Source: an uncultured Lachnospiraceae bacterium (GTDB lineage Bacteria > Bacillota > Clostridia > Lachnospirales > Lachnospiraceae). From it: a stretch of DNA of 64,000 nt. Below are positions 33,445 to 41,300 of this stretch, piece by piece. Position numbers and translations under genes: made by a program. Location: contig CAJUQB010000012.1 of the NCBI GenBank assembly GCA_910588285.1, positions 6,315-70,314 of the forward strand. The letters are read 5' to 3'. Under the pieces are notes generated by a model. The model was not told the origin of the DNA and made no database searches. It was given only the letters and a program-made list of their open reading frames with translations. Position 1 is the stretch's first letter, and each line of letters starts with the position of its first letter.

Positions 33445-33738
33445 ATGAGCGAAAAGAGAATGATGAAAGCGAAAAAAGGTTTTATACTGCGGAGACTGGG
33501 CCAGGAGTATATGGTGGTGCCCATCGGGGAGGCCAGCAAAAATCTTAACGGCATGATCCGCATGAATGAGACAGGGGCCTTTTTATGGAAGGAACTGGAA
33601 AACGGTATTACAGAGGAAGAATTGGTAGGTAAGATGCTGGAACGGTTCGAGGACCTGGACGAAGAGACGGCGCACAAAGATCTGCGGGAATATTTGGAGA
33701 CGATGGAGATTGCGCTGGAGAGGGAAGAGGGTGAATAA
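33445..33738 (+). CDS. PqqD-family peptide recognition protein (RRE)
   Basis: 97 residues with the PqqD winged-helix pattern: KAKKGFILRRLGQEYMVVP strands, LNGMIRMNETGAFLWKELE (turn and helix), the helix EEELVGKMLERF and a final helix with DLREYLETM. PqqD-like domains bind RiPP leader peptides and present them to modifying enzymes. The start at 33445 has GGAGG nine bases upstream; an earlier ATG at 33424 has none. It overlaps the next gene by eight bases. Confidence 0.87.
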   Translation: MSEKRMMKAKKGFILRRLGQEYMVVPIGEASKNLNGMIRMNETGAFLWKELENGITEEELVGKMLERFEDLDEETAHKDLREYLETMEIALEREEGE

Positions 33739-34975
33739 ATCGGTAGAAGATGGGAGATTCATGGAGCATGCGAAAGATTTTTTGTCCATACTTGACAGTG
33801 TAATTCATAATAAACCGATATGTATGCCTTTTTCTGATGACTCTTGCAGCCAGGTGTTATCCATGGCGCGGTCACATAATGTGTATGCATTGGTTTGTGA
33901 AAAGCTATGCGAAATGCCTGATTTTATGCAATCATTGGAATATGAGAAAGCAATGGTTGCTGCAATGAAGCAGGCTGCGCTGCAGACGAAGCAGACAGAG
34001 GCTTTTTTGGACTTATATCAGGAATTTGCAAAGGAAAATCTGCATCCGCTTGTGATGAAAGGGATTGTCTGCCGGGAGCTTTACGGTGAACTCTGCAATT
34101 ACCGCCCGTCTGGCGATGAAGATATTTTGATTAGAAGGGAAGAATTTGACCGGGTAAAGGATGTGCTTTTCGCACAGGGATATGATCCGGAAGAAAAGAA
34201 TGTAACCCGCAAAATGCTGGAGGAATTGCAGGAGATTACCTTTTATAATCCCCAGTATGGGCTATCCATTGAGCTGCACGTAAATGCCATTGGAAATGAG
34301 AATATTTTACGATCAAAAATGAATGGTTATTTCTGTTCTGTGTTTGAACGTGCAATCTGCCAGGAAATTATGGGAAGAAAAATATGGACAATGAACCATA
34401 CAGAGCATTTTTTGTTCTTGGTGCTTCATGCATTCAAGCATATGATGGTCAGTGGGTTTGGGATTCGACAAGTATTGGATATCTTATTATATGTAGAGAG
34501 GTATGGAGGCGAAATTATATGGGAGGATGCGATGGCCACGTTGGAGGATTGTAGTGCAAAGATGTTTTTTTCGGATCTGATCCATATTGGAAACCAATAT
34601 CTGGGATTTCATTTACCGGTTCTATGCTCCGCTAATTGCCCGAATGTGCTATTGGAGGATTTGTTGGATTGCGGAGTATTTGGAAATGAAACACAGGCAC
34701 AGAGAACAGCGGTCCGCATAACAGAAGCAGCAGTGGAGAGCCGGGGGAGGAGTAAGATGACACTGTTATTAAAAACAGTATTTCCAGGGAAAGAAAGCCT
34801 TGCGGCAGAATATCTGGAATTGGTAGATAAACCGTGGCTTTTGCCGGTATGTTGGATCAAGCACGGATTGCGTTTCCTGAAGCACTACAAGGAGAGCCGA
34901 GGGAAGCTTCTTACAGAAAGTATGGAGATTAGCAAAAAACGTGTTGAATTGTTAAAAAGATATGAAGTTATATAG
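33731..34975 (+). CDS. Nucleotidyltransferase family protein (PF14907-like), first copy
   Basis: 414 residues beginning at GTG inside the end of the PqqD gene. The family core is visible: LHPLVMKGIVCRELYG, the acidic motif RPSGDEDILIRREEFD (catalytic Asp pair), GLSIELHVNAIG and the His-rich helix HTEHFLFLVLHAFKHMM. Proteins of this family recur in RiPP clusters with PqqD and HPr-kinase-like genes, where their reaction is mostly unknown; nucleotidylation of a peptide or carrier is a reasonable guess. A shorter relative lies at 39046. The start is set by a GAGAGGGAAGAGG site. Confidence 0.82.
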   Translation: MNKSVEDGRFMEHAKDFLSILDSVIHNKPICMPFSDDSCSQVLSMARSHNVYALVCEKLCEMPDFMQSLEYEKAMVAAMKQAALQTKQTEAFLDLYQEFAKENLHPLVMKGIVCRELYGELCNYRPSGDEDILIRREEFDRVKDVLFAQGYDPEEKNVTRKMLEELQEITFYNPQYGLSIELHVNAIGNENILRSKMNGYFCSVFERAICQEIMGRKIWTMNHTEHFLFLVLHAFKHMMVSGFGIRQVLDILLYVERYGGEIIWEDAMATLEDCSAKMFFSDLIHIGNQYLGFHLPVLCSANCPNVLLEDLLDCGVFGNETQAQRTAVRITEAAVESRGRSKMTLLLKTVFPGKESLAAEYLELVDKPWLLPVCWIKHGLRFLKHYKESRGKLLTESMEISKKRVELLKRYEVI

Positions 34976-34999
34976 AATTAAATTGGATAAGTGGAGTTT

Positions 35000-35437
35000 A
35001 TGACGATGGCCAACAGCACGATTGAGCAGGAGTTGGAACGACAGGATTATATTCTGCTACAGACAACTGGGATTAGTATGGAGCCACTATTACATAATAG
35101 GAAAAGCACAGTTGTAATTATATCTCCTCCCAAAATGCTGAAAAGATATGATGTAGTTCTTTTCCGACGCATATCAGGAGAATATGTATTGCATCGGGTT
35201 CTGAAAGCTGGGCAAAAAATTTATCTCATTTGCGGAGATAATGAGGTTAATATGGAACCTGTTGCAAGAGAGCAGATTTTGGGGGTTATGGAGGGCTATT
35301 ATCCAGATGAAGGAGAGCGTTACATATCTTGCAATGATTTGGAATACCAGCGGTATTTACGAACAGTAAGAGTACGATATTGGGTTCGATGGTGGAAAGC
35401 TTTGCTGGTACGGGTATGGAGAAATTTAACAAGATAG
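35000..35437 (+). CDS. SipW-like signal peptidase (S26/S24 superfamily)
   Basis: 145 residues. The nucleophile is Ser26 in TTGISMEPLLH; His65 in EYVLHRVL and Asp80 in ICGDNEVNMEP complete a Ser-His-Asp arrangement like that of ER-type (SipW) signal peptidases rather than the Ser-Lys pair of usual type I enzymes. A Trp- and Arg-rich C-terminus (RYWVRWWKALLVRVW) may touch the membrane. Located just before the precursor peptide gene and with no peptidase domain in the exporter, it is the best candidate for leader removal. The start at 35000 follows GTGGAG; a further ATG at 35006 is possible. Confidence 0.8.
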   Translation: MTMANSTIEQELERQDYILLQTTGISMEPLLHNRKSTVVIISPPKMLKRYDVVLFRRISGEYVLHRVLKAGQKIYLICGDNEVNMEPVAREQILGVMEGYYPDEGERYISCNDLEYQRYLRTVRVRYWVRWWKALLVRVWRNLTR

Positions 35438-35448
35438 TAGGTATGTAG

Positions 35449-35477
35449 TTCGAAAGAATGCGCATATTTATTGTAAT
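35449..35477 (+). promoter_or_regulatory. Possible promoter for the precursor peptide
   Basis: TTCGAA (35449-35454) and TGTAAT (35472-35477) have a 17-base spacer and lie 26 bases before the precursor start. Both boxes are imperfect, so this is tentative. Confidence 0.3.
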
Positions 35478-35502
35478 TTTGAAATGAAAGGAGGTGAGAC
35501 CA

Positions 35503-35667
35503 ATGAGATATGAGAAAGCAAGGGTAGAGGTTGTTATGTTTGATAATAGCGATGTAGTAACAAGCTCCCATTGTAATGATGGCTTGTCAGAAAGGTATAA
35601 AGAAGACTGCACGAATTGGATGGGATCAGCATATCCATGTCATGATGTACAGGGAGGTCATAGTTAA
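35503..35667 (+). CDS. Putative RiPP precursor peptide, 54 residues
   Basis: A 54-codon gene with the strongest ribosome site of the region, AAAGGAGGTGAG, six bases from the ATG. The first 22 residues (MRYEKARVEVVMFDNSDVVT then SS) look like a leader: charged start, a beta-prone stretch and a Phe-Asp-x-x-Asp-Val-Val segment that could bind the PqqD domain. The rest is a polar, Cys-containing core with Cys24, Cys36 and Cys46 plus Trp, Tyr and Asp residues, ending in Gly-Gly-His-Ser. It lies between a SipW-like peptidase and a radical SAM/SPASM maturase and is followed by a hairpin. I know no named precursor family with this core. The short length makes it easy to overlook. Confidence 0.78.
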   Translation: MRYEKARVEVVMFDNSDVVTSSHCNDGLSERYKEDCTNWMGSAYPCHDVQGGHS

Positions 35668-35686
35668 AGAGACTTGTATTTTAAGC

Positions 35687-35722
35687 CGGCAGTAATTAAG
35701 TGATAGAGCTTGATTACTGCCG
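35687..35722 (+). terminator. Hairpin between precursor and maturase genes (attenuator candidate)
   Basis: CGGCAGTAAT (35687-35696) and ATTACTGCCG (35713-35722) form a perfect stem, extended inward by one G-U pair and AAG/CTT, around an eight-base loop. No T-run follows, so it may reduce readthrough or protect the precursor mRNA end instead of fully terminating. Confidence 0.55.
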
Positions 35723-35799
35723 TATCCCTTAACTTTGAAAAGATGATATGGGGAATGGGATGATTTTTAGATCTTTATAGGGAGCGAGGTTATAAAATA

Positions 35800-37221
35800 A
35801 TGTATTACAAATTAAAACCTGTCTATATATTACGTGGTTGGAATAAGATGGCCTGGACACTAGTGCAGCGTCCAAGGAATCAAGTGAGAAAGTTAAATCA
35901 AAAGGAGTTTCAGACACTACTGCTATGTGATGGTTCAACAGATTTTGAATCGGAATATATTTCAGACGAGATAAAAACAGTGTTGCACCAATTTGAAGCA
36001 GAGAAAATTGTTGAGACCTGTGAAAAAGTAGATATATTAATGGATGATCAGTATTATCATTATTATGACAACCGTTTTGTTAGAAGTATTTTCTGGTCTG
36101 TAACCGGTAGATGTAATTTTCGTTGTCGTCATTGCTATATGGATGCTCCAAGTGGAAGTTTGGGAGAGCTTTCAAATGGACAGGCAATTGCTTTGATTGA
36201 CCAAATGGCGGAATGTGGAGTTTTGCGAGTAGATATTACAGGAGGAGAACCATTTGTGCGCAAGGACTTCTGGGAGTTAGTGGATAGAATTCTATCCTAC
36301 AAGATAACTATTGGGCAGGTATATACCAATGGTTGGCTTATAAATGATATTGTTTTGGATGAGTTTGAAAAGAGGATGCTGAGACCGGAATTCAGTATTA
36401 GTTTTGATGGAATTGGTTGCCATGACTGGATGCGTGGTGTGAAGGGGGCAGAAGAGGCAGTTGTTCGAGCATTAGAACTATGTAAGAAGCGGAAGTTTTT
36501 CACAGATATTGAGATGTGCATACATAAAGGGAACCTGTGTATGTTACGAGAGTCAGTGTTACAGATGGCAAAGCTTGGAGTTACATCTATGAAATGCGGT
36601 TTGGTTGCAGAAACAGAGCTATGGAAGAAAAACGGTGAAGGGAATACTTTGAACTATAGAGCATATGTAGAAGCCATGATAGATTATATTCCCCATTTTT
36701 ATGAAGATGGAATGCCAATGAATTTGATGTTGGGTGGAGTAATATCTTTGTACAAAAATTCTAGTCAGTATGAAATTGTGGCAGAAAGCTATAATGGTAC
36801 CGAGAAATATTTAAGACATCATCTGTGTGGAGCAGTGCGATATAGCTGTTATATTACCCCAGAAGGCCGGCTCCTCCCCTGCATGCCTATGACTGCATGC
36901 AAGGAGCAGGAATTATTTCCATTGGTGCAGGATATTGGTCTGAAACAGGGCCTGAATGACGGCTTTTATATGAATATTGTAGATAGCAGGGTGGAAGATT
37001 TATTAGCGGTAAACACAGAGTGTGCAGCTTGCGAGCATAAATATGTGTGCGGAGGAGGCTGTCGGGCCAGTGCGCTAGAACAGGATGGAGACCTTATGGG
37101 GTGTGATAGGAATTACTGTATGCTCTGGAAAGAAGGCTACATAGACCGCATCCGTGAAGTCACCGAAGCCGCTATCGCAAAATATTGCCCAAACCACACC
37201 GAAAATCATCCCAATACATAG
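35800..37221 (+). CDS. Radical SAM/SPASM peptide maturase
   Basis: 473 residues. An N-terminal region of about 90 residues (YILRGWNKMAWTLVQRP, then LNQKEFQTLLLCDGSTDF) looks like a PqqD-type recognition domain. The radical SAM core has Cys105-x3-Cys109-x2-Cys112 in GRCNFRCRHCYMDAP, then ITGGEPFVRKDFW. The SPASM part has SCYITPEGRLLPCMPMTAC, TECAACEHKYVCGGGCRAS and CDRNYCMLWKEGY, enough Cys for two auxiliary clusters. Such enzymes form thioether, C-C or C-O links in RiPP cores; the Cys-bearing precursor 133 bases upstream is the likely substrate. The start has GGGAGCGAGG. The DNA becomes visibly GC-richer over the last third of the gene. Confidence 0.88.
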   Translation: MYYKLKPVYILRGWNKMAWTLVQRPRNQVRKLNQKEFQTLLLCDGSTDFESEYISDEIKTVLHQFEAEKIVETCEKVDILMDDQYYHYYDNRFVRSIFWSVTGRCNFRCRHCYMDAPSGSLGELSNGQAIALIDQMAECGVLRVDITGGEPFVRKDFWELVDRILSYKITIGQVYTNGWLINDIVLDEFEKRMLRPEFSISFDGIGCHDWMRGVKGAEEAVVRALELCKKRKFFTDIEMCIHKGNLCMLRESVLQMAKLGVTSMKCGLVAETELWKKNGEGNTLNYRAYVEAMIDYIPHFYEDGMPMNLMLGGVISLYKNSSQYEIVAESYNGTEKYLRHHLCGAVRYSCYITPEGRLLPCMPMTACKEQELFPLVQDIGLKQGLNDGFYMNIVDSRVEDLLAVNTECAACEHKYVCGGGCRASALEQDGDLMGCDRNYCMLWKEGYIDRIREVTEAAIAKYCPNHTENHPNT

Positions 37222-37235
37222 AGAAGGCGCACAGC

Positions 37236-39011
37236 ATGGACAAACCCAACAGCTCCACCCTGAAATGGCTCATACAGACCACGGGGAAGAAAAAAATATA
37301 TATCCTTTTCCTGATCCTCCTGCAGGCAGTGCTGGCCATTGCGGGCGTATTTTCTGCCCTCCTGTTCCGCAGATTAATCGACAGCGCTGTGGCCCGAAAC
37401 AGCCCCCTGTTCTTCCAGGCGGCACTGTGGATCGGAGCCCTGATCCTGGGCCGGATTGCACTGAATGCCCTGGGCTATTTCCTCTATGAGTGGACATCCT
37501 CCACCCTGGAGAATCAATTTAAGGAGCGGTTGTTTTCCTGTCTCCTGCGCAAGTCCTATGCCTCTGTCACTGCCATTCATTCGGAGGAGTGGATGAACCG
37601 TCTGACCTCGGACACGTCGGTGGTGACTGGCGGACTCATTGAGATTATTCCCGGACTGACAGGCATGCTCACCAGACTGGTAGGGGCATTGACTGCTATA
37701 TTTTTTCTGGAGCCGGTGTTTGCTGCCATCCTTATTCCAGGCGGCATTGTGATCCTGCTGTTTACCTATGGATTTCGGAGGATCTTGAAGCGGCTCCACA
37801 AGCAGATTCGGGAAGCTGACGGAATCGTCCGGGTATTTCTGCAGGAACGGCTGAGCAGCCTGATGATTGTGCGGGCCTTTGCCATGGAGAAGGAGACCCA
37901 GGAAATGGCAGCGGAGAAAATGCGCAGGCACAAGGCGGCCCGTATGCGGCGGAACCATTTATCCAATCTGTGCAATACCGGATTTGGGGCAGCGGCCAAC
38001 GGTTTGTATCTGTTTGGCGCTGTTTACTGCGGTTACGGCATTCTGCAGGGAAGCATTTCTTATGGAACCATGACAGCAGTGCTGCAGCTGATCGGGCAGG
38101 TGCAGTCGCCCTTTGCCGGCCTTACCGGGATCATCCCCCAGTATTACGCCATGGCTGCCAGCGCGGAGCGATTGATGGAGGCGGAAGGCTATGCAGAGGA
38201 TTGCGGCGGGGAAGCAGTGCCGGAGCAGGAGATTTTAAGATACTATCAGGAGGACTTCCAAAGCATTGGGCTTGCCCATGCAGGCTTCCGGTATCCGGAG
38301 GCACAGGGCCAGGAATCGAGACAGGATCAGGATCAGGGGCAGGACAGTGGAACGGCGTCGGGGATGCGGCCGGCAGTTCTGAATGACGTGGATCTGGAAA
38401 TCGGCAAAGGGGAATATGTAGCCTTCATGGGGCATTCCGGCTGCGGCAAGAGTACAATTTTAAAACTTCTGATGTGCCTGTATCCCCTGGACAGCGGGAG
38501 GGCGTATCTTGCAGGAAAGGGCGGCAGCCAGCCCCTTACAGCCAGATGGCGGGGCCTGTTTGCCTATGTCCCCCAGGGGAACCAGCTGATGAGCGGAACC
38601 ATCCGGGAGATCGTGGCATTTGGCGACCAGAAAGGGATGCAGGAGGAGCAGAAGCTGATGCAGGCGCTGAAGATCGCCTGTGCAGACGAATTTGTGGCCT
38701 CTCTGGAGGAAGGTCTGGATACCCGTCTGGGAGAGCGTGGAAGCGGCCTTTCGGAGGGCCAGATGCAGCGGATTGCCATCGCGCGGGCAGTTTTCTCCGA
38801 GCATCCGATTTTGATGCTGGACGAGTCCACCAGCGCATTGGATGAGGGGACAGAGCGGGAGCTGTTGGGGAATCTGCGGGCAATGACAGATATGACCGTA
38901 TTGATTGTCACCCATCGTCCTGCGGTACTGAAAATCTGTGATAAGCAGGTTGTGATGGGAGCGGACGGGCAGGTAAATGTATGTAAAGAAATTTGCTATA
39001 CAGGCAGATAA
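37236..39011 (+). CDS. ABC exporter (fused membrane and ATPase domains) of the RiPP locus
   Basis: 591 residues: a six-helix ABC exporter membrane domain (about 20-310) and a nucleotide-binding domain with Walker A GHSGCGKST (near 398), signature LSEGQMQR and Walker B PILMLDESTSALDE. A Gln/Asp-rich insert (QGQESRQDQDQGQDSG, about residues 363-378) lies early in the ATPase domain and is unusual. There is no N-terminal C39 peptidase domain, so leader cleavage must be done by another protein, probably the SipW-like enzyme. It would export the finished peptide. The start at 37236 follows AGAGAAGG; the gene begins 14 bases after the maturase stop. Confidence 0.9.
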   Translation: MDKPNSSTLKWLIQTTGKKKIYILFLILLQAVLAIAGVFSALLFRRLIDSAVARNSPLFFQAALWIGALILGRIALNALGYFLYEWTSSTLENQFKERLFSCLLRKSYASVTAIHSEEWMNRLTSDTSVVTGGLIEIIPGLTGMLTRLVGALTAIFFLEPVFAAILIPGGIVILLFTYGFRRILKRLHKQIREADGIVRVFLQERLSSLMIVRAFAMEKETQEMAAEKMRRHKAARMRRNHLSNLCNTGFGAAANGLYLFGAVYCGYGILQGSISYGTMTAVLQLIGQVQSPFAGLTGIIPQYYAMAASAERLMEAEGYAEDCGGEAVPEQEILRYYQEDFQSIGLAHAGFRYPEAQGQESRQDQDQGQDSGTASGMRPAVLNDVDLEIGKGEYVAFMGHSGCGKSTILKLLMCLYPLDSGRAYLAGKGGSQPLTARWRGLFAYVPQGNQLMSGTIREIVAFGDQKGMQEEQKLMQALKIACADEFVASLEEGLDTRLGERGSGLSEGQMQRIAIARAVFSEHPILMLDESTSALDEGTERELLGNLRAMTDMTVLIVTHRPAVLKICDKQVVMGADGQVNVCKEICYTGR

Positions 39012-39045
39012 GGAAAATCTTTAAAAGAAAGGTCGGTGGAGAGAA

Positions 39046-40014
39046 ATGCGATCCGGAGAGTATCAATTTATATTTGACCTGCTGGGGGCAGGGCTGTATG
39101 GCAGAGCGGTTTCCATGCCAAAAGCTGTGAATTGGGGCAAGGTTGGCCGTGAGCTGGAGCTCCAGACCGTAGCAGCGCTGCCCGCGGATGTAATCTGTTC
39201 ATTTTCGGGAGTGTCACAGGCGGTTAAGGATCGATGGAAACAAATCAGCTGCAAGCATTTTGCGAGGTGGAAACAGCTTTTGTATGTACAGAATCAGCTG
39301 ATACAGCTGATGGAGCGCAGTCATATCCCACTGGTTATTTTGAAGGGAACAGCTGCAGCGATGTATTATCCGGCGCCGCAGTGCCGTACGATGGGCGATA
39401 TTGATTTGCTTGTGCCAAGGCAGAATTATGAGGCAGCCCTGGCGTTAATGGTGAAGAATGGATACGTCCTGACAGAGCAGGAGGAGCATCATCATACCCT
39501 GGTGCGGGACGGCATCATGTTTAAACTGCACAGAGGCCTGGCAATGGTATCGGAGGATGCAGAGGGAAAAGCCCTGACTCATTATGTGAGAAAGGGGCTG
39601 ATGCAGAGGGAGTGGCATCTGTTGGATGAGTACCGAATGCCAGTCATGCCATGGCTGCCCAATGGCCTGGTGCTGCTTCACCATATCCGGCAGCATTTGA
39701 GGGGCGGCCTGGGACTGCGGCAGATTCTTGACTGGATGATGTTTGTGGAGAAGGAGCTGCATGATGAGCGGTATCCCTGGTTTTATGCAGCAGTGAAAAG
39801 TACGGGACTGGAGCAGCTGGCCACCGGCGTTACCAGAATGTGCCAGCTGTTTCTGGGTCTGGAAGAGGAAGGGATCAGGTGGTGTGCCAAGGCGGAGGAG
39901 AGGGTATGCCGGGAGCTGATGGCATATGTGATGGAGAAGCCCATACACGCACTGCTGCGGGAGATCAGGGCAAGTAAGCGGCGGAGACGTTTATTTCAGG
40001 AGCTGTCTTCCTGA
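39046..40014 (+). CDS. Nucleotidyltransferase family protein (PF14907-like), second copy
   Basis: 322 residues with the same core as the gene at 33731 but clearly diverged: IPLVILKGTAAAMYYP, the acidic motif CRTMGDIDLLVPRQNYE, a His cluster EEHHHTLVRDGIMFKLHRGL and the helix LVLLHHIRQHLRGG LGLRQILDWMMF. The presence of two different family members in one locus suggests two separate transfer steps or a heterodimer. It begins 34 bases after the exporter with GAAAGGTCGGTGGAG. Function unknown beyond the predicted nucleotidyl transfer. Confidence 0.8.
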   Translation: MRSGEYQFIFDLLGAGLYGRAVSMPKAVNWGKVGRELELQTVAALPADVICSFSGVSQAVKDRWKQISCKHFARWKQLLYVQNQLIQLMERSHIPLVILKGTAAAMYYPAPQCRTMGDIDLLVPRQNYEAALALMVKNGYVLTEQEEHHHTLVRDGIMFKLHRGLAMVSEDAEGKALTHYVRKGLMQREWHLLDEYRMPVMPWLPNGLVLLHHIRQHLRGGLGLRQILDWMMFVEKELHDERYPWFYAAVKSTGLEQLATGVTRMCQLFLGLEEEGIRWCAKAEERVCRELMAYVMEKPIHALLREIRASKRRRRLFQELSS

Positions 40015-40039
40015 CAGCTGCCGGAGGGAGATTATTTAA

Positions 40040-41005
40040 ATGGAGAGAATTGGCAAAGCAGCAGCTATCATACTGTCCCTGATTCTGGCCGTGGGACTGG
40101 GTTTTTCCATTTGGAAGGAAAGGCAGGAAAACAGGGAGATTCTGCGGAAGGCTGCGGAGCTTGAGAAGGAGCTTGGCCCCCTGGAGGTGGAGAGGAACCG
40201 CCTCCAGCAGGAGCTGATTTCTCTAAAAAAAGACCATAAGGACGCATTGGAGGGGGACGGGAGCATTGTCCTGCTGTTTACGGATTTATCGGAGGCAGTC
40301 TATACGGATATTTTTCCAAAAATGAAGGGCTATGGATTTACCGGTATGCTGGCTGTCTCCGCTTTGCAGTATCCGGGGCAGGAGGGATGCATGAGCACGG
40401 AGCAGTTTCAGAGCCTTTTAAATGCAGGCTGGTCCTGCTGTCTGAAATGGGATGCAGATGCGGAGCCCAGGGAGTGGTTTAAGTCCTGCGAGGAGATCAT
40501 CCGGATTACGGGGATTGCGGAGCCGAATGCCGTGTATTTTCCGGCGGATGCTTATGACAGCGGCAAGGATTCCTTTTTGGCGGGAAAAGGCTTTGGAATT
40601 GCGGTTCATCACGGGGAGGAGGGCCTGTCTCTGATTGCCTCTGAGGCAGAGGAGGGGCTCTGGCACTCAGGCGCAATGGGCTGGAACCAGTCAGGGGCAG
40701 AACCGATGCTGGAGGAGGCAGCGGTTCAAGGGGGGAATCTTGTATTTACTGTAGGCTCGGATTCCCAAAATGAGCAATATGCGGAGGAGGCATTTGCCAA
40801 TATGCTGTGGCAGGTCAATGAGTTTCACAAGAATGAGGGCCTGCGGGTGTGCAGCCTTTCAGAGGCACGGGAATACCGGAAGGAAGTAGGGGAAGCAGGG
40901 AATCAGGAAGAGGAAGGCTACCGGGAGCAGCGCAGGGAGCTGGAAGCAGAGATTCAGGAACTGGAGGAGGAGATGGAACGGATAACGGGGGCGTATATGC
41001 GGTAG
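40040..41005 (+). CDS. Membrane-anchored polysaccharide-deacetylase-like protein, catalytic motif degenerate
   Basis: 321 residues. One N-terminal membrane helix (about 7-24), a coiled coil (about 25-75), a globular domain and a second Glu-rich coiled coil at the end (about 283-318). The globular part recalls the NodB deacetylase fold: IVLLFTDLSEAVYTDIFPKM and KGYGFTGMLAVSAL match its first strand and helix, but the metal-binding Asp-Asp is not present (FTDLS), so it may be an inactive relative. It follows the nucleotidyltransferase by 25 bases with GGAGGGAG and seems the last gene of the RiPP operon. A role in wall binding or secretion is only a guess. Confidence 0.55.
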   Translation: MERIGKAAAIILSLILAVGLGFSIWKERQENREILRKAAELEKELGPLEVERNRLQQELISLKKDHKDALEGDGSIVLLFTDLSEAVYTDIFPKMKGYGFTGMLAVSALQYPGQEGCMSTEQFQSLLNAGWSCCLKWDADAEPREWFKSCEEIIRITGIAEPNAVYFPADAYDSGKDSFLAGKGFGIAVHHGEEGLSLIASEAEEGLWHSGAMGWNQSGAEPMLEEAAVQGGNLVFTVGSDSQNEQYAEEAFANMLWQVNEFHKNEGLRVCSLSEAREYRKEVGEAGNQEEEGYREQRRELEAEIQELEEEMERITGAYMR

Positions 41006-41032
41006 CGTGAAATATAGCCCTTTATTTTTCAG

Positions 41033-41100
41033 CCCCTAAAAAGGTAGCTGAAATCGTTATTATTCACGGCCCGGAGGCCGCTCATAGAAACGATTCGGGG
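41033..41100. other. Nested inverted repeat, possible structured RNA or terminator
   Basis: Three stems nest: CCCC (41033-41036) with GGGG (41097-41100), AATCGTT (41052-41058) with AACGATT (41089-41095), and CGGCC (41067-41071) with GGCCG (41076-41080) around CGGA. It lies 28 bases after the previous gene and before a promoter, in a stretch without coding signal. No T-run follows. Confidence 0.5.
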
Positions 41101-41147
41101 CGAAATATATTGTTCCTGTAATTAATGGAAATTTTAGCAATCAGGTA

Positions 41148-41176
41148 TTGACAAATGGGAAAAAGTGCAATATATT
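41148..41176 (+). promoter_or_regulatory. Consensus promoter upstream of the two-gene module
   Basis: TTGACA (41148-41153) and TATATT (41171-41176) with a 17-base spacer, in a locally AT-rich stretch. It would transcribe the small frame at 41301 and, by readthrough of the hairpin at 41513, the module that follows. Confidence 0.75.
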
Positions 41177-41300
41177 AATATAATAAAATGATTTAAAGGT
41201 TTTGTGTATGTGACGAAATAATGGATGGAATGCACAAGACAGACACCGGAAACGCACAAATCTTTGGACAAAATGAGAAGGAAGAGGAGCTTGGAAAAGA

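Noticed and set aside
32724..40014. Classification of the RiPP locus as a lasso peptide cluster
   Set aside because: The HPr-kinase-like and PqqD genes fit, but no asparagine-synthase-like cyclase or transglutaminase-like B2 protease is present, and a radical SAM maturase is.
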